NCBI GenBank assembly: GCA_037576195.1
Contig: CM075103.1
Coordinates: 13,020,001-13,084,000 of the forward strand
From: Phytoseiulus persimilis
Lineage: Eukaryota; Arthropoda; Arachnida; Mesostigmata; Phytoseiidae
Length of the DNA: 64,000 nucleotides
Reading direction: 5' to 3'
The notes under the pieces are model-generated. The model was not told the DNA's origin. It made no database searches and saw only the letters and a list, made by a program, of their open reading frames with translations. How positions within the stretch are numbered: position 1 is the stretch's first letter; the number at the start of each line of letters is the position of its first letter. Positions 24,626 to 36,927 of this stretch are shown piece after piece. The position numbers were made by a program, and so were the translations under genes.

Positions 24626-27600
24626 TCCCGCTTGTCCTGCGCTGCCGGTCAGGTGACATTCGGGGGATCGAATCCGTCGATCGTGACCGAACTTCTGGAA
24701 GAGGATTTTCCGGTGTACTGGGACCGAAACAGTGATGCACTTTATAGATTGGCTCAGACCATCGAATTTTAATGATCAATTCAACGTGAACCCGTCGCGC
24801 TGCAACTGTGAGGGGAAGAGTACGCAGTTGTACGCATGCTGTACGCATATCCGGAGCCTTCCTGCCCCGCTGAGCGTGGATTCCGCCGTGAAACGGTTCG
24901 AAACCTGATGCCACAGAGGAGCGGGAACGCAAGTGACACGGATAAAATACGGAAGAAGTCCCACGAAGACAGTATGCGAAGGGGGAGAATGAGAGAATCG
25001 AGTCTCTCTCGCCTTCTGTGAATCGTTTCACGCGGTTTCTCGTGACTCAGCTCTACTCTTAGAGTGCGATTAAGGGGTCGTGGTCGATTCCGGTCGCTCT
25101 GTTCCATGCGCGAGTGCTTCTTTTCCTTCGGAATAACTTGACCGTTCACGGATCACGGCTCTGACTACGTCTGAGGTTGGCCGGTTTCACTGTGTGGTCC
25201 GTTGCCGAGAACCAATCGTCGCCGCTGGCCCAGCTGTGTTTCTTTCCTTCCATTGCTCAAAACCCGCCATTTACTAAGAGGATCTTCCCCGCCCCAACAA
25301 CCACGGAGTACCTAGTGCAAATTGTCAGCAACATGTGCGCGGAGGAGTGGGCGTGCATTCTGACGGACAGAGATGGCTAGTTCATGCTCAGGGGATCCTC
25401 CGGTTACAAGAGCAGACACGGAGTTTAAGATCGCCCTCCTTATATCTGACAGGCAGAGGCTGCGCAGCAGTAGTCAATATTGTGACCAACACTAAAAACA
25501 GGATAGCCACCGCTGAACGCGGCGATCTGCGGCTTCTGATTACCAGTTCAGAACCAAATTCGGGGGATTCGGTTTCGTCACATCGAGTGTATCCACCTCA
25601 TCGAGAATAAGTATCACCGAATCGGAGTTACGCTCGATAATGAGGTGCTCAATCTGATCCTCGTACATCCTGGATTTGATTGATTGGAGCTTATACTGAT
25701 CGGGGGTCTGCGGCGAGCTGGGAAAATTGCTCAGGGGTCCATACGGCGAAAAAGTTTGGGAACCGCTGCTCCAGACTCTAGAGTGTGAGGGTTTAGCGAT
25801 GAGAGAGCGTGACTTTGAGTCGGGTAACCGGGAGTCAGGTGACTGGGACAGGACGCTTGCGTCGGAAGGACAAGGATGGGACAGAGGAGGACCCCATGTG
25901 CAAATGTTCAAAGCTCACGAGTGAATATGGTCGTGATAGGTACGAGGGGTTGGAAGAAAGGGGGACTGTTTGCCCAGACAGCCATATTTGTCGGCGATCC
26001 TGGCGATGAGAACTGTTCCTGCACTGATCAGGGCCTTGATCGGGTACTTTCTGAGTATATTTCTTCCCTAGAGGATGGTTGAAATCATAATATCGAGCGA
26101 AAATCGCGAAATCAAGGCTGGTGGGATTGCGTCCGATGAACTCCGTACATTTCGATGCCGTGAGCGGGCGGGGAGAGGAGCAACTGATTCCATCCCGTGT
26201 CTTGATTCTCTCTGAGGCAACCTTAACGAAGCAAATCAATCTAAGCTTTCGAGACACACATTCGGTCTCCAATCCACATTCCTGGGGCTCTGACAGCACG
26301 TTCCCCTCTGAGTAGAGATTGCGAATCTCTCCATGCTCTGGATGCTGAGACAGCTCCGTTGGTTCATCGACGAAAGTCTGGGTGTGCTGTAGCCGTGAAT
26401 GGAATCTCCGATTTACTTCAGAGAAGCTGGAGAGGAACCTCGTCACGTTCCCATAGCCCCATCGACTCTGTTTAATCAAAATCTGTTCACATCCGGAGCG
26501 TCGTGGAAGAGCGCGATGAAGGTCTTATACGAGTGACGGCTTGCGAGCAGCTGAACCATTATTCCTTTCCGGCCGGAACGAGCCAACCGGACTGTCTGTC
26601 AGCCATTCGGTACCTGCTTCGTAGAGGAAGGTGCTCAGGGCGAAATATCACAGACAGTTCGTATCAATACCATCCAAACAACAAGCCCTGGCAGCCGTAC
26701 GAGCAGTGCCGCGCAGTCACCACAAGAAGATATTGGCAAGCCGTCTGTTTCAGGAAGTTTTCGCAACCGTCGTTCCAAAGCCATCTTGGTGTCAGATCAT
26801 GGTGAGCTGCGTGAGCCCATAGAGATGTTGAGACATCCCAGGGGCCGGTGAGAATTCAGTTTGATTCGAGTCTGGCCTTACAACCTCTCCCGAGAACTGC
26901 AGCTGACCCTGGAATCCGGGAGGTTTCCGCAGCAGCCAGAATGAAACGTTTCCCCGAGGGCGCGTTGGCGATTTGCAGGGCACGAATTTCTTCATGAAGC
27001 AAACACAGAGGCTGCTCAAACGCCCACGCGAGGAAATAATGCTTCCTCTCCCGGCGGAGAGCGACTCCGATTCCTCTCTCGCAGGGGTCCGGAGCACCAA
27101 TCCTTCGTCGTCTCAATTCTTCCGTCATGCCTTTGGGCAGGACACACTTCACCATTCTTTCGAAAGGAGAATTTCCGCGGCGGTATAAATTCGGGAATCC
27201 TCTCCGACCGTCTACGCCCTGAATATTTATCCATTGTCCCGTGATGATGTATTATATATTCGAGTCTCGGTGGCCTTCTTCTTCTCAATCCGAGCGGGGG
27301 AGACTCAGACAACGATCCTCCATATTCAAGCGGATCCTCGGAGAATCGACGCCCACGCGGAGATCTCAGAATATCCTGAGTTGCGGTCAGGCCCTTGGTC
27401 TCTGTCGTTTTGTGGAGGATATCACAGATTTCGGACACGTGGGAAAGAGTGCCCTGGGTGGCGCGAAAGCCTGCGCCACTGTCCTGGAGAGGGTAATTTC
27501 GAGAGAGGCTGATTCTCATACGTCCGGCTCCGATTCCCGACGATATCCTTCCTTGTGAGCCGCCTTACAACATGCCGTTGGTTCCACGTTGATCCGATCA

Positions 27601-28750
27601 ATTCCGGAGGAGTTCATTGAGGACAAACAAACAAACAGACCCTGAATTTATCCTCACTATATATATATAGATGTTACACCTCGTTTCGCCGAATCTCGTT
27701 CCTCAGAATCTCGTTTCGCCCACTCAATTCTCTCCTGTGGATCCCCAAATCCTCTAGCGCCGCTCGTTGAGTCCCGATCGGAGTACATTCCGTGCATAGC
27801 AGTGGTTCTCGACTTGGAGGCTACAGCGGACCATTTACCGATGGGAAGGGTGCTGGTGGAGCCAAGAATCTGATCAATTGACATTGATCCAATAAATCCA
27901 CACGGTCGCTTCCAACCTGCACTTCTGGAGAGCTCTAGTATCCCAAGTCAATGAACCTGCCATACATTCCTGTATACAATTGTCTTAACTGGTGATGAAC
28001 TACTCCTCACATTGGCTTCTTCAGAGATTGCCTGGATTGATGACTGAGAAAACTGCAACTCATCGTTCATCGGGCAACACTGGACAGTCCTCTAATCGTA
28101 TAGAAGGTTCGCACCTAGAGACAATACGAAAGGCGCTCCAGAAATAGACGATGACCTAGGAGAGGATTGAGTCCGAGAAACGGGAATCGGGGGAACAGGA
28201 TTCGGGGAACCGGGATGGGACTTTTTTTTCCGACCTCCATTTCACCGGGTTCGCAGATGGTCAATTTTCCACGGATCGGTGCCCTTCAAGTTTCGTTCGC
28301 TCTGTCTCTCAACCCCGTTCAAGATGCATCAATCTAGCGCGAACTCGAAGAACTAGAAAAACTTGTCACTTCGACCCTGGGGATTCTGATTACGGTCCCT
28401 CCTTGATTTTCGTCCCTCTGCAAAACTGCCCGTGAGTCGCAGAAGAGGCTTATTTAGAGGGTGTTTTCGGCAGACAGGAGGCTGCGTTTCGAGCGAAGTA
28501 CCCGAAAACTCGTGGACTATCATCCAACATATCGATCATTCTTGGACAGCGAATGGACGAATGAAGGAATGGACGGTGGATCAGCAATGGGGTGTGTCTT
28601 TGTAATGGTCGGGGCTGCGAGCGCTTTTGCTCCCCTTCCCACGACTGTCGTTTTCGCGGCTGCCGAGTGACTCGCTCCGGGGCCTATCCCGAGTAGTCGA
28701 AGAGCTCGATGATCCGGCTTTCGGTTCTGCCTCTATCCATACAAAGCCAT
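24626..28750. other. mostly non-coding, one AAA-like scrap
   Basis: I find no convincing gene in this 4.1 kb. The one stretch worth noting is on the minus strand at 25543-25707, described separately. A short TA microsatellite lies near 27658-27669. Confidence 0.45.
25543..25707 (-). pseudogene. possible exon with Walker-B-like motif
   Basis: On the minus strand a splice-acceptor-like sequence (pyrimidine-rich, then GCCGCAG) ends at 25708. The 54 codons that follow include the stretch SVILILDEVDTL, which has the hydrophobic-DE form of an AAA+ ATPase Walker B box, as in ORC1/CDC6 proteins. No Walker A, sensor or arginine-finger motif is visible nearby, and a stop ends the frame at 25540. It may be one exon, a relic or a chance match. 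Confidence 0.15.
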
Positions 28751-28755
28751 GATGA

Positions 28756-29620
28756 TCAATCCCTCTTGCCGTCACCGGTCCGTGAGGCTACTGCTATATC
28801 CACGGTGTGATTGAACGCTACGCTCATCGCCAAAGCGATTGGATTCCTCGACCCGGAAGAGCTGTGCTGCTGCGCTCTCCGCGCGCGTGCTCCGGAAAAC
28901 CAAAAACGGACCAAAACCAAGATGAAAGAGCGCTGATGGGCGTTGAAAAGACATGAAAGACGAATCCGAAGGAACTTGAACGGCGTCGATCTGTCGAGGA
29001 TTGAAAGTTTGCGAGCCCCCTTGAAGTTGAGGGTCGAAGAAGAAGAGAGAATCGATCTCGACATGCTCGCAAATCTCCACTTCCCAACCGACTCCTAAAA
29101 CCGAAACGGGAACAGATGCGTCTTTGGAAGAGCTATCAACAGAAAACGGGCGCAAGGGAACCGGAAGAGCACCGTTAGCCACAGAGCTATGGCCAGAAGA
29201 GAGGCAACCATGATCGTGGCTAAGTTTACAAAAATAGCCCAAGACCCAAGTAGACAACATGATATCCGAGCGAGAAAATCGAACAGAAGACGGTTCGTCT
29301 GCACGCTGTTATTCTGAAGCCCATACAGAGAGAGGAACAGAGCTGCTTCCGTTACCCGAGCTTTCTTCGAGTCGAGTTTCCCGGAGGCGGACGACATCGC
29401 CCTCCCGAATCGACTGTTCATTCTCGTGTCTGGATTTTCCTCTGCAAAAATATCGCACGAACGTACATATATGACCGATTCGGGAATCTTACTTGAAGTC
29501 GGCAGAAAAGGGCACGCGAGTGATGTCTGAGTATTTGACAAGGCTATACTGAGAGTCCTTTCGAGGGGAACGACAACATCACAACAAACTCTGGGCAGAA
29601 AGGATTGTGAGAAAGGGACA
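28756..29620 (-). other. candidate small gene, frame unresolved
   Basis: On the minus strand a 52-base GT-AG intron is plausible (donor GTAAGATT near 29492, acceptor TTTTTGCAG near 29441). After it two frames compete. One is open to 29095 and ends with a long hydrophobic stretch (two likely membrane helices, including IMVASLLAIALWLTVLF). The other joins to a hydrophilic reading ending near 29307. Further frames are open down to 28756. I do not recognise any product. Confidence 0.18.
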
Positions 29621-30986
29621 AATTTCTCGCGCGCAGTAATAAAGTGTCGACCTCGAAAGCACGGTACACCGTCTAGCTAGCAGACTCGTTCATTTCCGCC
29701 ATGGTTCCGTCGTTATCACCTTTTGATTGCCTCGACAGCTATGAGAGGAGCGTTCTCGCTCTGCCGGCTTCAAGATCCTTGAGAGTTGATTCCGGGTCCC
29801 GCCTGGGATAGAGAAGCATTCCTTCAGCTGGGAGAATGCTTTCAAGAGAGCATCCTCGGAGATTTTCTGCAGAGTTCAGCACTGGAGATTCGCTTCTCCA
29901 CCTCATTTTCATTCCTGGGCTGGAAGTGTCGACGTCGAGAATCTCCATTCAGAGGGTAGAGGTTAGCAAAGAAGTCACCGATCGAATCCCATGGTGGGAA
30001 GCCAGGTTCTAGAGAGAATTTTCACCAAAACACCCTTTTTCTGCTCTCAGCCCTCACGCCCATGTCCTCAACCTCCTCGAAGGGAACTCCCTCGACACGT
30101 CTGTTCTTGTTTGAACATGGCCTCCTTGCCCTCAAGGCGCCGATGAATGACAGTCTCATCCCTTGGATATTCTGTTGACGTTCAATTAGGGCTTCGAGTT
30201 TTTTTTTATGGAGTAACTAGCCGGGCTCCAGCCGAGTACCTACGCTGGAGAGGAATCTGCAGTTGAGAGTAACCTCGACTGCCGCTTTGAGCGTCCCTTG
30301 TTCAAAAAGTCTACTGATGACAGACAGACATTGCCCTCTATATAGTGTGGTATCAAGCGGCCTCGTTCAAGAGGGAGAGCATCATGAGACCTTGAGGGAA
30401 AGCCGAGGATTCTGGCATCATGTTAGGACGGTGAGCCTCATCGTTAATATTCGTAACCAGGTCGGAACTATCATCTCATTCGGCTAATCGCTACTGACCG
30501 AAATTGTCGACTCGAATGTTGGAATATCGAAGCCGATCGGAAAATGTCGTTGGCCGTTTCAAGAGCCTGGGTTTCCCAACATCTCCATGAGTTTGACATT
30601 GAATCACTCCATCGAGGGTTACAGAAGCTCGTTTTTTGGTTTGCGCTTCAGTTTACCGAAATCTATATTTGATCGTTCATGGTTTATTGGATCTGATTCT
30701 TATATTCATGAATCAACCTTTCGATTCAGGCGCGAGCATGATCAGCGGATCCTTTCTTGTTGCGTTCCCATTCTTCGAGAAGTCGCTCAAACGTGTTGAC
30801 CCATGAATGATTCAGCTCATTGCACGAGGCCCTTTTTTAGGATGTTCCTGGAGCCCCTCTTATAGATTGCTTATAAGTTTATAAGAATCTCGAGTCCGAA
30901 ACTGACTTTTTTGGGTGTTTCTGGAGCTCTTCTTGTAGCATGCAATCGCAGAAGGTCCCGTGTAGTCTCGTAGACGGTCTTGTCGA
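29621..30986. other. intergenic, nothing recognised
   Basis: Only short frames without family motifs, and no clear repeats. Confidence 0.5.
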
Positions 30987-31305
30987 AAAGTATGGTCAGA
31001 TGGTCTGCGGAACCACCTCCCTGGACTCGACAAAGTATGGTCAGACCCACCTCGGATTCACCTCCATGGACCTCGAGAATCATGGCGAAATCAGTCGCGG
31101 GACTCCCTCCGGAGATTCTGGAGAGTATGGTCAGAATGATCTCAAGACCACTTCTTGGACTTCCAAAATTATGGTCAGATCGACTCCGAAATTACGTCCG
31201 TAGACTTGAAAAGTATGGTCGGTTCGATCCCTGTACCACACCTTCAGACTCCCAAAAGTATGGTCACATCGATCTTGGAATCACATCCCATAACCTAGAG
31301 AGGGG
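30987..31305 (+). repeat. worn 45-bp minisatellite array (about 7 units)
   Basis: Seven diverged units of about 45 bp, each opening with a version of AGTATGGTCAGA. They belong to the same family as the arrays at 51-64 kb and have the orientation of the 51-kb array. Units differ from each other far more than in the other arrays, so this is the oldest copy in the window. In one frame most units still read a 15-residue pattern around KYGQ with few stops. Confidence 0.8.
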
Positions 31306-34300
31306 TCTGGCTGGCATCATATCGGACGGTACACTTGATCGTTTCGATTCGCATGCAGGTAGTATGGAGGGGGTGACAGAGGGGGTAGATGCCGAGGAGT
31401 GATCCACAGGGTGGTCATCATGAGATGGGAATTTTCTTACTCCTCTTTCTCTTGCTCCTTATAGGATCGATCCGACTGTTTTATTTTTCGCCTAAGAATT
31501 TAGCTCCCCACTTTTTCGTCGTGGGAGGATGAAACTGAACTTTATATTCGGGCGGTTTGAACGAGTCTACGAGCTTTCCGACATCGGGCAATATTTCAAA
31601 TTCGGCTTCCCTGGCAAGATACGCGAAAAATTGCCTCGAAGACGAGATTTCGTCAACCCATCAGTGATTCCCGTGATGCTGGTGGGGTCGATCGTCAATT
31701 TCGGGCTCTTTAATGATCCTCACCGTTGCTCCAGCGAAAGTATGGAATCCCTCGCCGCATCCAGTGAAACCGATACGACCTGGGCAAATCCTTGGAGGAA
31801 TGAGAGAAGAAAGGTTCAACTCTCGGACGATTGACAGTAAGAGAATTCCCGATTTTCGTTGACCATCCTGTACAGAAAATACTCCCCGCGTCTCGAATTG
31901 GAGCTTGCGGAGGCGAGAATCGTTGAGAAACAAAACGTGACACTTCGTTGATGGGTAACCGTGCGCTCGGATATCAGAATCAATATTCGCGAATAACGTT
32001 TCCGATCCACCCACTCTTGTTACCTGGCGTGAGCTTTGCAATGTATCGCAATGAAAGGCTTCGCATCTATCCTAAAGAGGTGGTCTATCTCCACTCATCG
32101 ACAGCTTGGTTAACATTGTCTGTTTGAGCTTTCGCTGGAATGGTCTCGGAGCCCTTCTTTCCCTGCCGGAAGGAGTGTTCGGAAGAATGTTCCGGAACAC
32201 CTGCCTGACTCGAAGGCGGAACCACGAGGGAAGGTCAAACGAGATCCTTATCAATCATTTCGTATCATGGAGTGGCGCCTATTACCGAGCTAAAGGAACA
32301 GTGCTCGGCAAATGTTACGGCCTCAGAAGCATTCATCTCAGGCGCTCGCAGTCGCTAATGAAGCTTTCCTAGCTCGGGAGGATTTATTCAGGTGATTCCT
32401 TAGAGTCGACTGGCTTGAGCGCCCAGCTCGTACTCCCCAATTCCGCTGAGGTTGGATCTGATCTCAACTAGGACGTCCTGTCGAGAGCAAAGCGTCCCAA
32501 CTACTGTCACCCCGGATTTCTGGCAGAGTGCGAGGGCGTTGATCCAGATCGAGATGAGCTAGCGGGAACCAGTGGTGGGCTCGGAGCGGTCATTCGCGCG
32601 TCGGGTTCACGACGATGAGCTAGAACCAGGTGGCCCGTGAGAGGCTTCTTCTCGTGTATCCATTAGATCGAAAAGTGATGTTCGACACTTTCGGCAGGCT
32701 TTGATGTTATGTTTGATGAGAGTAAATAGGAGTATTCAGGAGTTGAGCCTACACCGATTCAGTCGGAGAAAGTTCCTGAGACAGCGATCCCTGATGAGAT
32801 TGATGTCCATATACTCGATTCGTGTTTTCTATGGTATCTTCGGGCCGTTGTTCACCTCACCACGCGTTGAGATCCGCCCGATGCCATTGACGACCCCTCT
32901 CGCACACTTTTGCGCCGTGCACTCGTGCTCTCTCTTCGAGAGTGCTGCCATTGGACCAAAACACTGTTCGGAGTCCATGTAATGGCACGCAATCCAAACA
33001 AGCAACTATCGCTCTGGGATATGAGCGAATGGAATACCACACATACCCTCCCGTATGCTGCCGCACGTGGGTGAAGAGAAACAGCGTCATACGGCCTGTG
33101 ATTTTGGAGCTCACGGCTACCCAAGAAAGCAAGGGGAATATATTCATTGTATATGTTGCAGCAAAGCTCAGGTAGATCCCGAATCTCACGAAATTTCTCT
33201 AGCCGATCGATCATCTCTCTTCCCCCATCCAGGAGTGAGAAGCTTGCAACTCGGGAGTCGCAACTTCTGGGGTCAAAAACAAATAATTTCCCGCGAAATT
33301 CACAGGGCACACCTAGGACGCCCGGAACTTCTCTGCCGTGTGTGTTGTAAGTTTGGTGGGGCTACAGCCCATTACCGCGGACACCCATCACCGCGCACGA
33401 GCGCTCTTAGCTGGGGGAGCATCTATACGAGACGTCGAAATACTTCATGTACCTCGCCCTGGTCACGTTTCCCGAGAAGGTACATTAGGCCCTTTAGTCG
33501 ATGTCCACATGATGTACCAGCTACTGCATTCTGCTATAGGGCATCGAGATTTGTAGTCTCTCTTCCATACACGTCGGTCCCTGTTGCTGAGCTCAGATAT
33601 CATTCTGAGGCCTCTTAATCAGTGACTCCGAGCCCGCTCCAAGAAGGCCGGAGCATTATGTCGAGACTCTCATCTTTTCAGACCTCTACGCCCTCGCATA
33701 ATTCATCGAGCGAATCAGAGAGAATCTTCGAGTCGGGAATGAATAATTTCGAATCATTGATCGGAAGCAATGCGAAACATCCTTCTGTGCCGAAACATTC
33801 ATAAAGAATGTCAACGATAGAGTGACATTCCTCAGGGTAGATTCGAAGGCACAGGAGGCAATGTCCGCTGAATTATACAAGGAGCGTAGTCACGAATGGT
33901 CGGTACGCGTAAGAAGTGAACAATTGCACACGAAACGGTTCAACGAGATGTATAGCACAGCATGTCGAACCCTCGCATGGAAGTTTCCCTGGCTAAGAGC
34001 GAGCTTCAGATTCTGTCGCAGCAATGGGTTTTCGCGGTGCATACCTTTCGCGGGGGTGGCAATAACATCCCCCACGTCGCAAGATACCGCGGTCTCTCGT
34101 GCTCTTATCCGCTATGCGTTTCGGTGGAACGGTTCTGCATCAAACTTCTGCCCGCAACGAACGTTGGGATTTTGCTTCGTGAAGTATTCGCATGAAATCA
34201 TGAAAAAAACAGGAGAATCACTGAACACACATGGATCATGCACAGAATGATGCCACCATCTGGGCCAGCGTGCAGTAGCCGGAAGGTCTGAAGGTCAAAA

Positions 34301-35874
34301 TATCTCGGGGATAAATGGTCTTGAGGCCGGAAAAATCCGGGCCGAGGTGTTCGGGGCCGAAATGTCTTGATCAACGGTTACTTCACGGCCGCCACGAGAA
34401 TCGCGTATTAGGAGCTCCCTGGAACTCTCTGGATAGATAGCCGAAACAGGGAGAGCTAGCTCGATTCTTTGACGGGGCAACCTCCCGAGAGGAAACAGAT
34501 AGTCCTGTAGAGTTTTCGTGTGATTCCCGATGGAACATCTCTGAGCCAGCCACGAGTGGCTCAAGCTTCTACGAGTTCTATCGCGGTTCACTTGCGATAT
34601 CTCCAATATTGGGAACACAGAGCGGTTGTCGAAATTCGGATCCAAGAACAGACTTTAAGAAGTTGCTCCTCCAGGTTTCATCCAGCGAGTGCCCTGATCA
34701 ATAACCATAGTTTTCTTCTGTGATCTGAAAAAAGTGAGCCATATTGATTAGCCGTCGGCTTGGCGTTCGAAACCTTCCGGCAGGGCTTACAGTACTTTCT
34801 GACGGCGAGAGATCTTCCAGTGCTTCCTCGAAGGGTCTTGAATTGTCATTTCCGCAATTCAATCATCCTTCTGAACTCACACCCACGCATGGCCTGTTCT
34901 GGGTACACCGTACTGTGCCCGTGTTCTTCAAATCGGACCCCGCATGCTGGACAGCCTGAGCTGCTCAAAGGTGGTACAAGAGTACCGGTGGTCGTGCTCA
35001 GGAGTTCTGATTCAGGACCCTTGAACCAAGATCATTTCATTGTGAAGACCTGCGGACGATATCAAGTTTTGTCAGAAAACGAGAGGTTTTTTATAGGGAT
35101 TGTAAACGGGAAGACGAATCTGTTAGGAACTCCCCTATTGATCTGCATCGCATTTGACAAAAACTGAGGGACATTTTCTCTCCGTCTGAGAATCTAGCAG
35201 CGTGGCGAATCTCCTGAGGATCAAATTCCTCGACAGGACACAGATCCCACTCATTTGCTGTTCTCCAAGTTTTCCATTCCCCTCCGTCGGACACGATTCA
35301 ACTCCGCCATATCCTTGTCCTTACATTGTCTCCGGTAATCAAAGGAACGACTAACTTCAAAAATCTCGTAGGTCTCTGGTGCGTTCAACATGGCACCCAT
35401 CAGCTAATGGAACAGGGAAAAAGGGAGACAAAATGTAGGAGCAACAACCCGCTCCAGCCCTCCGGTGGAGGCGGGTTTCCCTGCATCACTTGAAGCACCC
35501 ACACTAGTTAGACTCGAACTGCGAGTAGGCAGACTCGAATTATTTCTTCAACATATTTCTGAACAAGGAAGATTGACTGAGTCCAGCGGCTAGTGCTTAC
35601 GGGCAGTGGGGTGGTGGCTTACAGAAGAGATAAGTCGCAGGAGGTATGCCGCTCCGGCTACTTGACGAACTATCTGCATGGCCATGTCTTGCTGTTGTCT
35701 TTTGTTCCTGGAGCTTGAGCTCCCGCGACGTTTCTTGATACCCAAACGAAACAGAACATCTCTTGCTATTGACTACATGGCCAGAAGACATCGGCAGGAA
35801 TACGTCAGAGCACTATCGGTAACTGTGCAAGAAGGCTCCTGACTCCTGATCTGCCAAAACTGGAAGGGTGAATA
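31306..35874. other. intergenic, no convincing gene
   Basis: About 4.6 kb of single-copy DNA with short frames. One frame at 33338-33556 (plus) has a helix-turn-helix-like stretch (RARALLAGGASIRDVEILHV) reminiscent of transposase DNA-binding domains, but nothing else of a transposon is visible. Confidence 0.4.
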
Positions 35875-36231
35875 TCAGTCGAATATATTTTTTTCAGCGA
35901 GAAATCGAATAAATTGTCCACTCAATGTCACCGGTTTCGGCCGAATCGACGGTTCCTTCCACGGCTTATCAGCGAAACAAGTCAAGTCCCAACTTTCCAG
36001 AACACCCTCCACGTGCACGAAAAATCGCGTCCGATGTTCAAGCCCGAGGAAGGCAGAGGTCCTTGGAAGGAGAGCAGAGGTCATTTGGAATGCTCTCTGA
36101 GGATTCACCGTCATCATGGTGGTAGCTCCAGAGGAAAAAGTCATCCCAACAAACTGAACGGGTACGTCTACTATGATCCTTTTTCTCTGATCATTTGCCG
36201 TTTCGAACGATGGCGGGCGACGCGCGTCCAC
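35875..36231 (-). CDS. hypothetical ORF, 118 codons
   Basis: An ATG-started frame of 118 codons on the minus strand, head to head with the plus-strand ORF that begins at 36210. The product is not low-complexity and has mixed hydrophobic and charged residues, but I see no domain. The two ORFs overlap by about 20 bases at their starts, so at most one is likely to be a simple coding region as drawn. Confidence 0.15.
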   Translation of the reverse strand: MDARRPPSFETANDQRKRIIVDVPVQFVGMTFSSGATTMMTVNPQRAFQMTSALLPRTSAFLGLEHRTRFFVHVEGVLESWDLTCFADKPWKEPSIRPKPVTLSGQFIRFLAEKNIFD

Positions 36232-36554
36232 TCGTACTGGAAAGTATGAATCTCAAGGCCACGTTACGAGTTCTACGAGTCGCATCGGTTTTTTGCAAAC
36301 TCCAACCCCGTGAGCTTCTTCTTGAGCTATACCGAGGAGGATCTAATTGTTACGTGAGTTACATGGTGCCCGGGTCTCCGAAAGGCTTCATCGCGATACC
36401 TGCTGACATTCCTACCGCTGCTGTCAATGCTGTGGACGATGAGCTTGTTGATGCTTTTCGTAGCCGAAGAGTGATTGAGTTTATCCCCCGGAATCGCCCT
36501 GGACGACCATCTCTTGGCTTGACTTCCGTTCCACCCATCATAAAAGTTCCATAA
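36210..36554 (+). CDS. hypothetical ORF, 114 codons
   Basis: An ATG at 36210 opens a frame that runs to a TAA at 36552. The product has a protein-like look: a basic and hydrophobic first half, then a stretch with IPADIPTAAVNAVDDELVDAF, and a proline-rich end. No family is recognised and no signal peptide or membrane helix is clear. It may be one exon of a larger gene together with 36667-36927, which is in another frame. Confidence 0.22.
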   Translation: MAGDARPLVLESMNLKATLRVLRVASVFCKLQPRELLLELYRGGSNCYVSYMVPGSPKGFIAIPADIPTAAVNAVDDELVDAFRSRRVIEFIPRNRPGRPSLGLTSVPPIIKVP

Positions 36555-36666
36555 TGCATGGGATATTTCTGAGTCCGATATCTTTGCAAACGCTACTCGT
36601 GGGCCTTCGCTGTCGGCACTCTTCCCGTGCTTCTTCTCGTAGACTCATGGGCGGTCAACAGAACCG

Positions 36667-36927
36667 ATGGGCCAACTAATGTCTGTGCAACACGGATTGG
36701 TTCAGCTGATAGGTTTCAATCCTGGAAGGTTCCTGGGTCTTGCTGGCTCTTCACAGATGCTGATGACGACGAAAGGCGATACCGAACGTGGGATCGGGGA
36801 AAACTCAGTCCTTCGGTCCCTTCTTCTTGACCAGCTCAGGACGCCACGGTTCAGAAAAATTATGGGAACCGCCCTTCAGGAGGCAGGGTTGAACAGGGGC
36901 AGAGCCCGGAATCTTTGTATTGCCTAA
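36667..36927 (+). CDS. hypothetical ORF, 86 codons
   Basis: An 86-codon frame starting MGQLMSVQHGLVQLIGF, with regular spacing of leucine and isoleucine, and ending at a TAA. It lies 112 bases after the ORF at 36210-36554 and on the same strand. It has no recognised domain. The two may be pieces of one unrecognised gene, but no clear intron joins them. Confidence 0.2.
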   Translation: MGQLMSVQHGLVQLIGFNPGRFLGLAGSSQMLMTTKGDTERGIGENSVLRSLLLDQLRTPRFRKIMGTALQEAGLNRGRARNLCIA

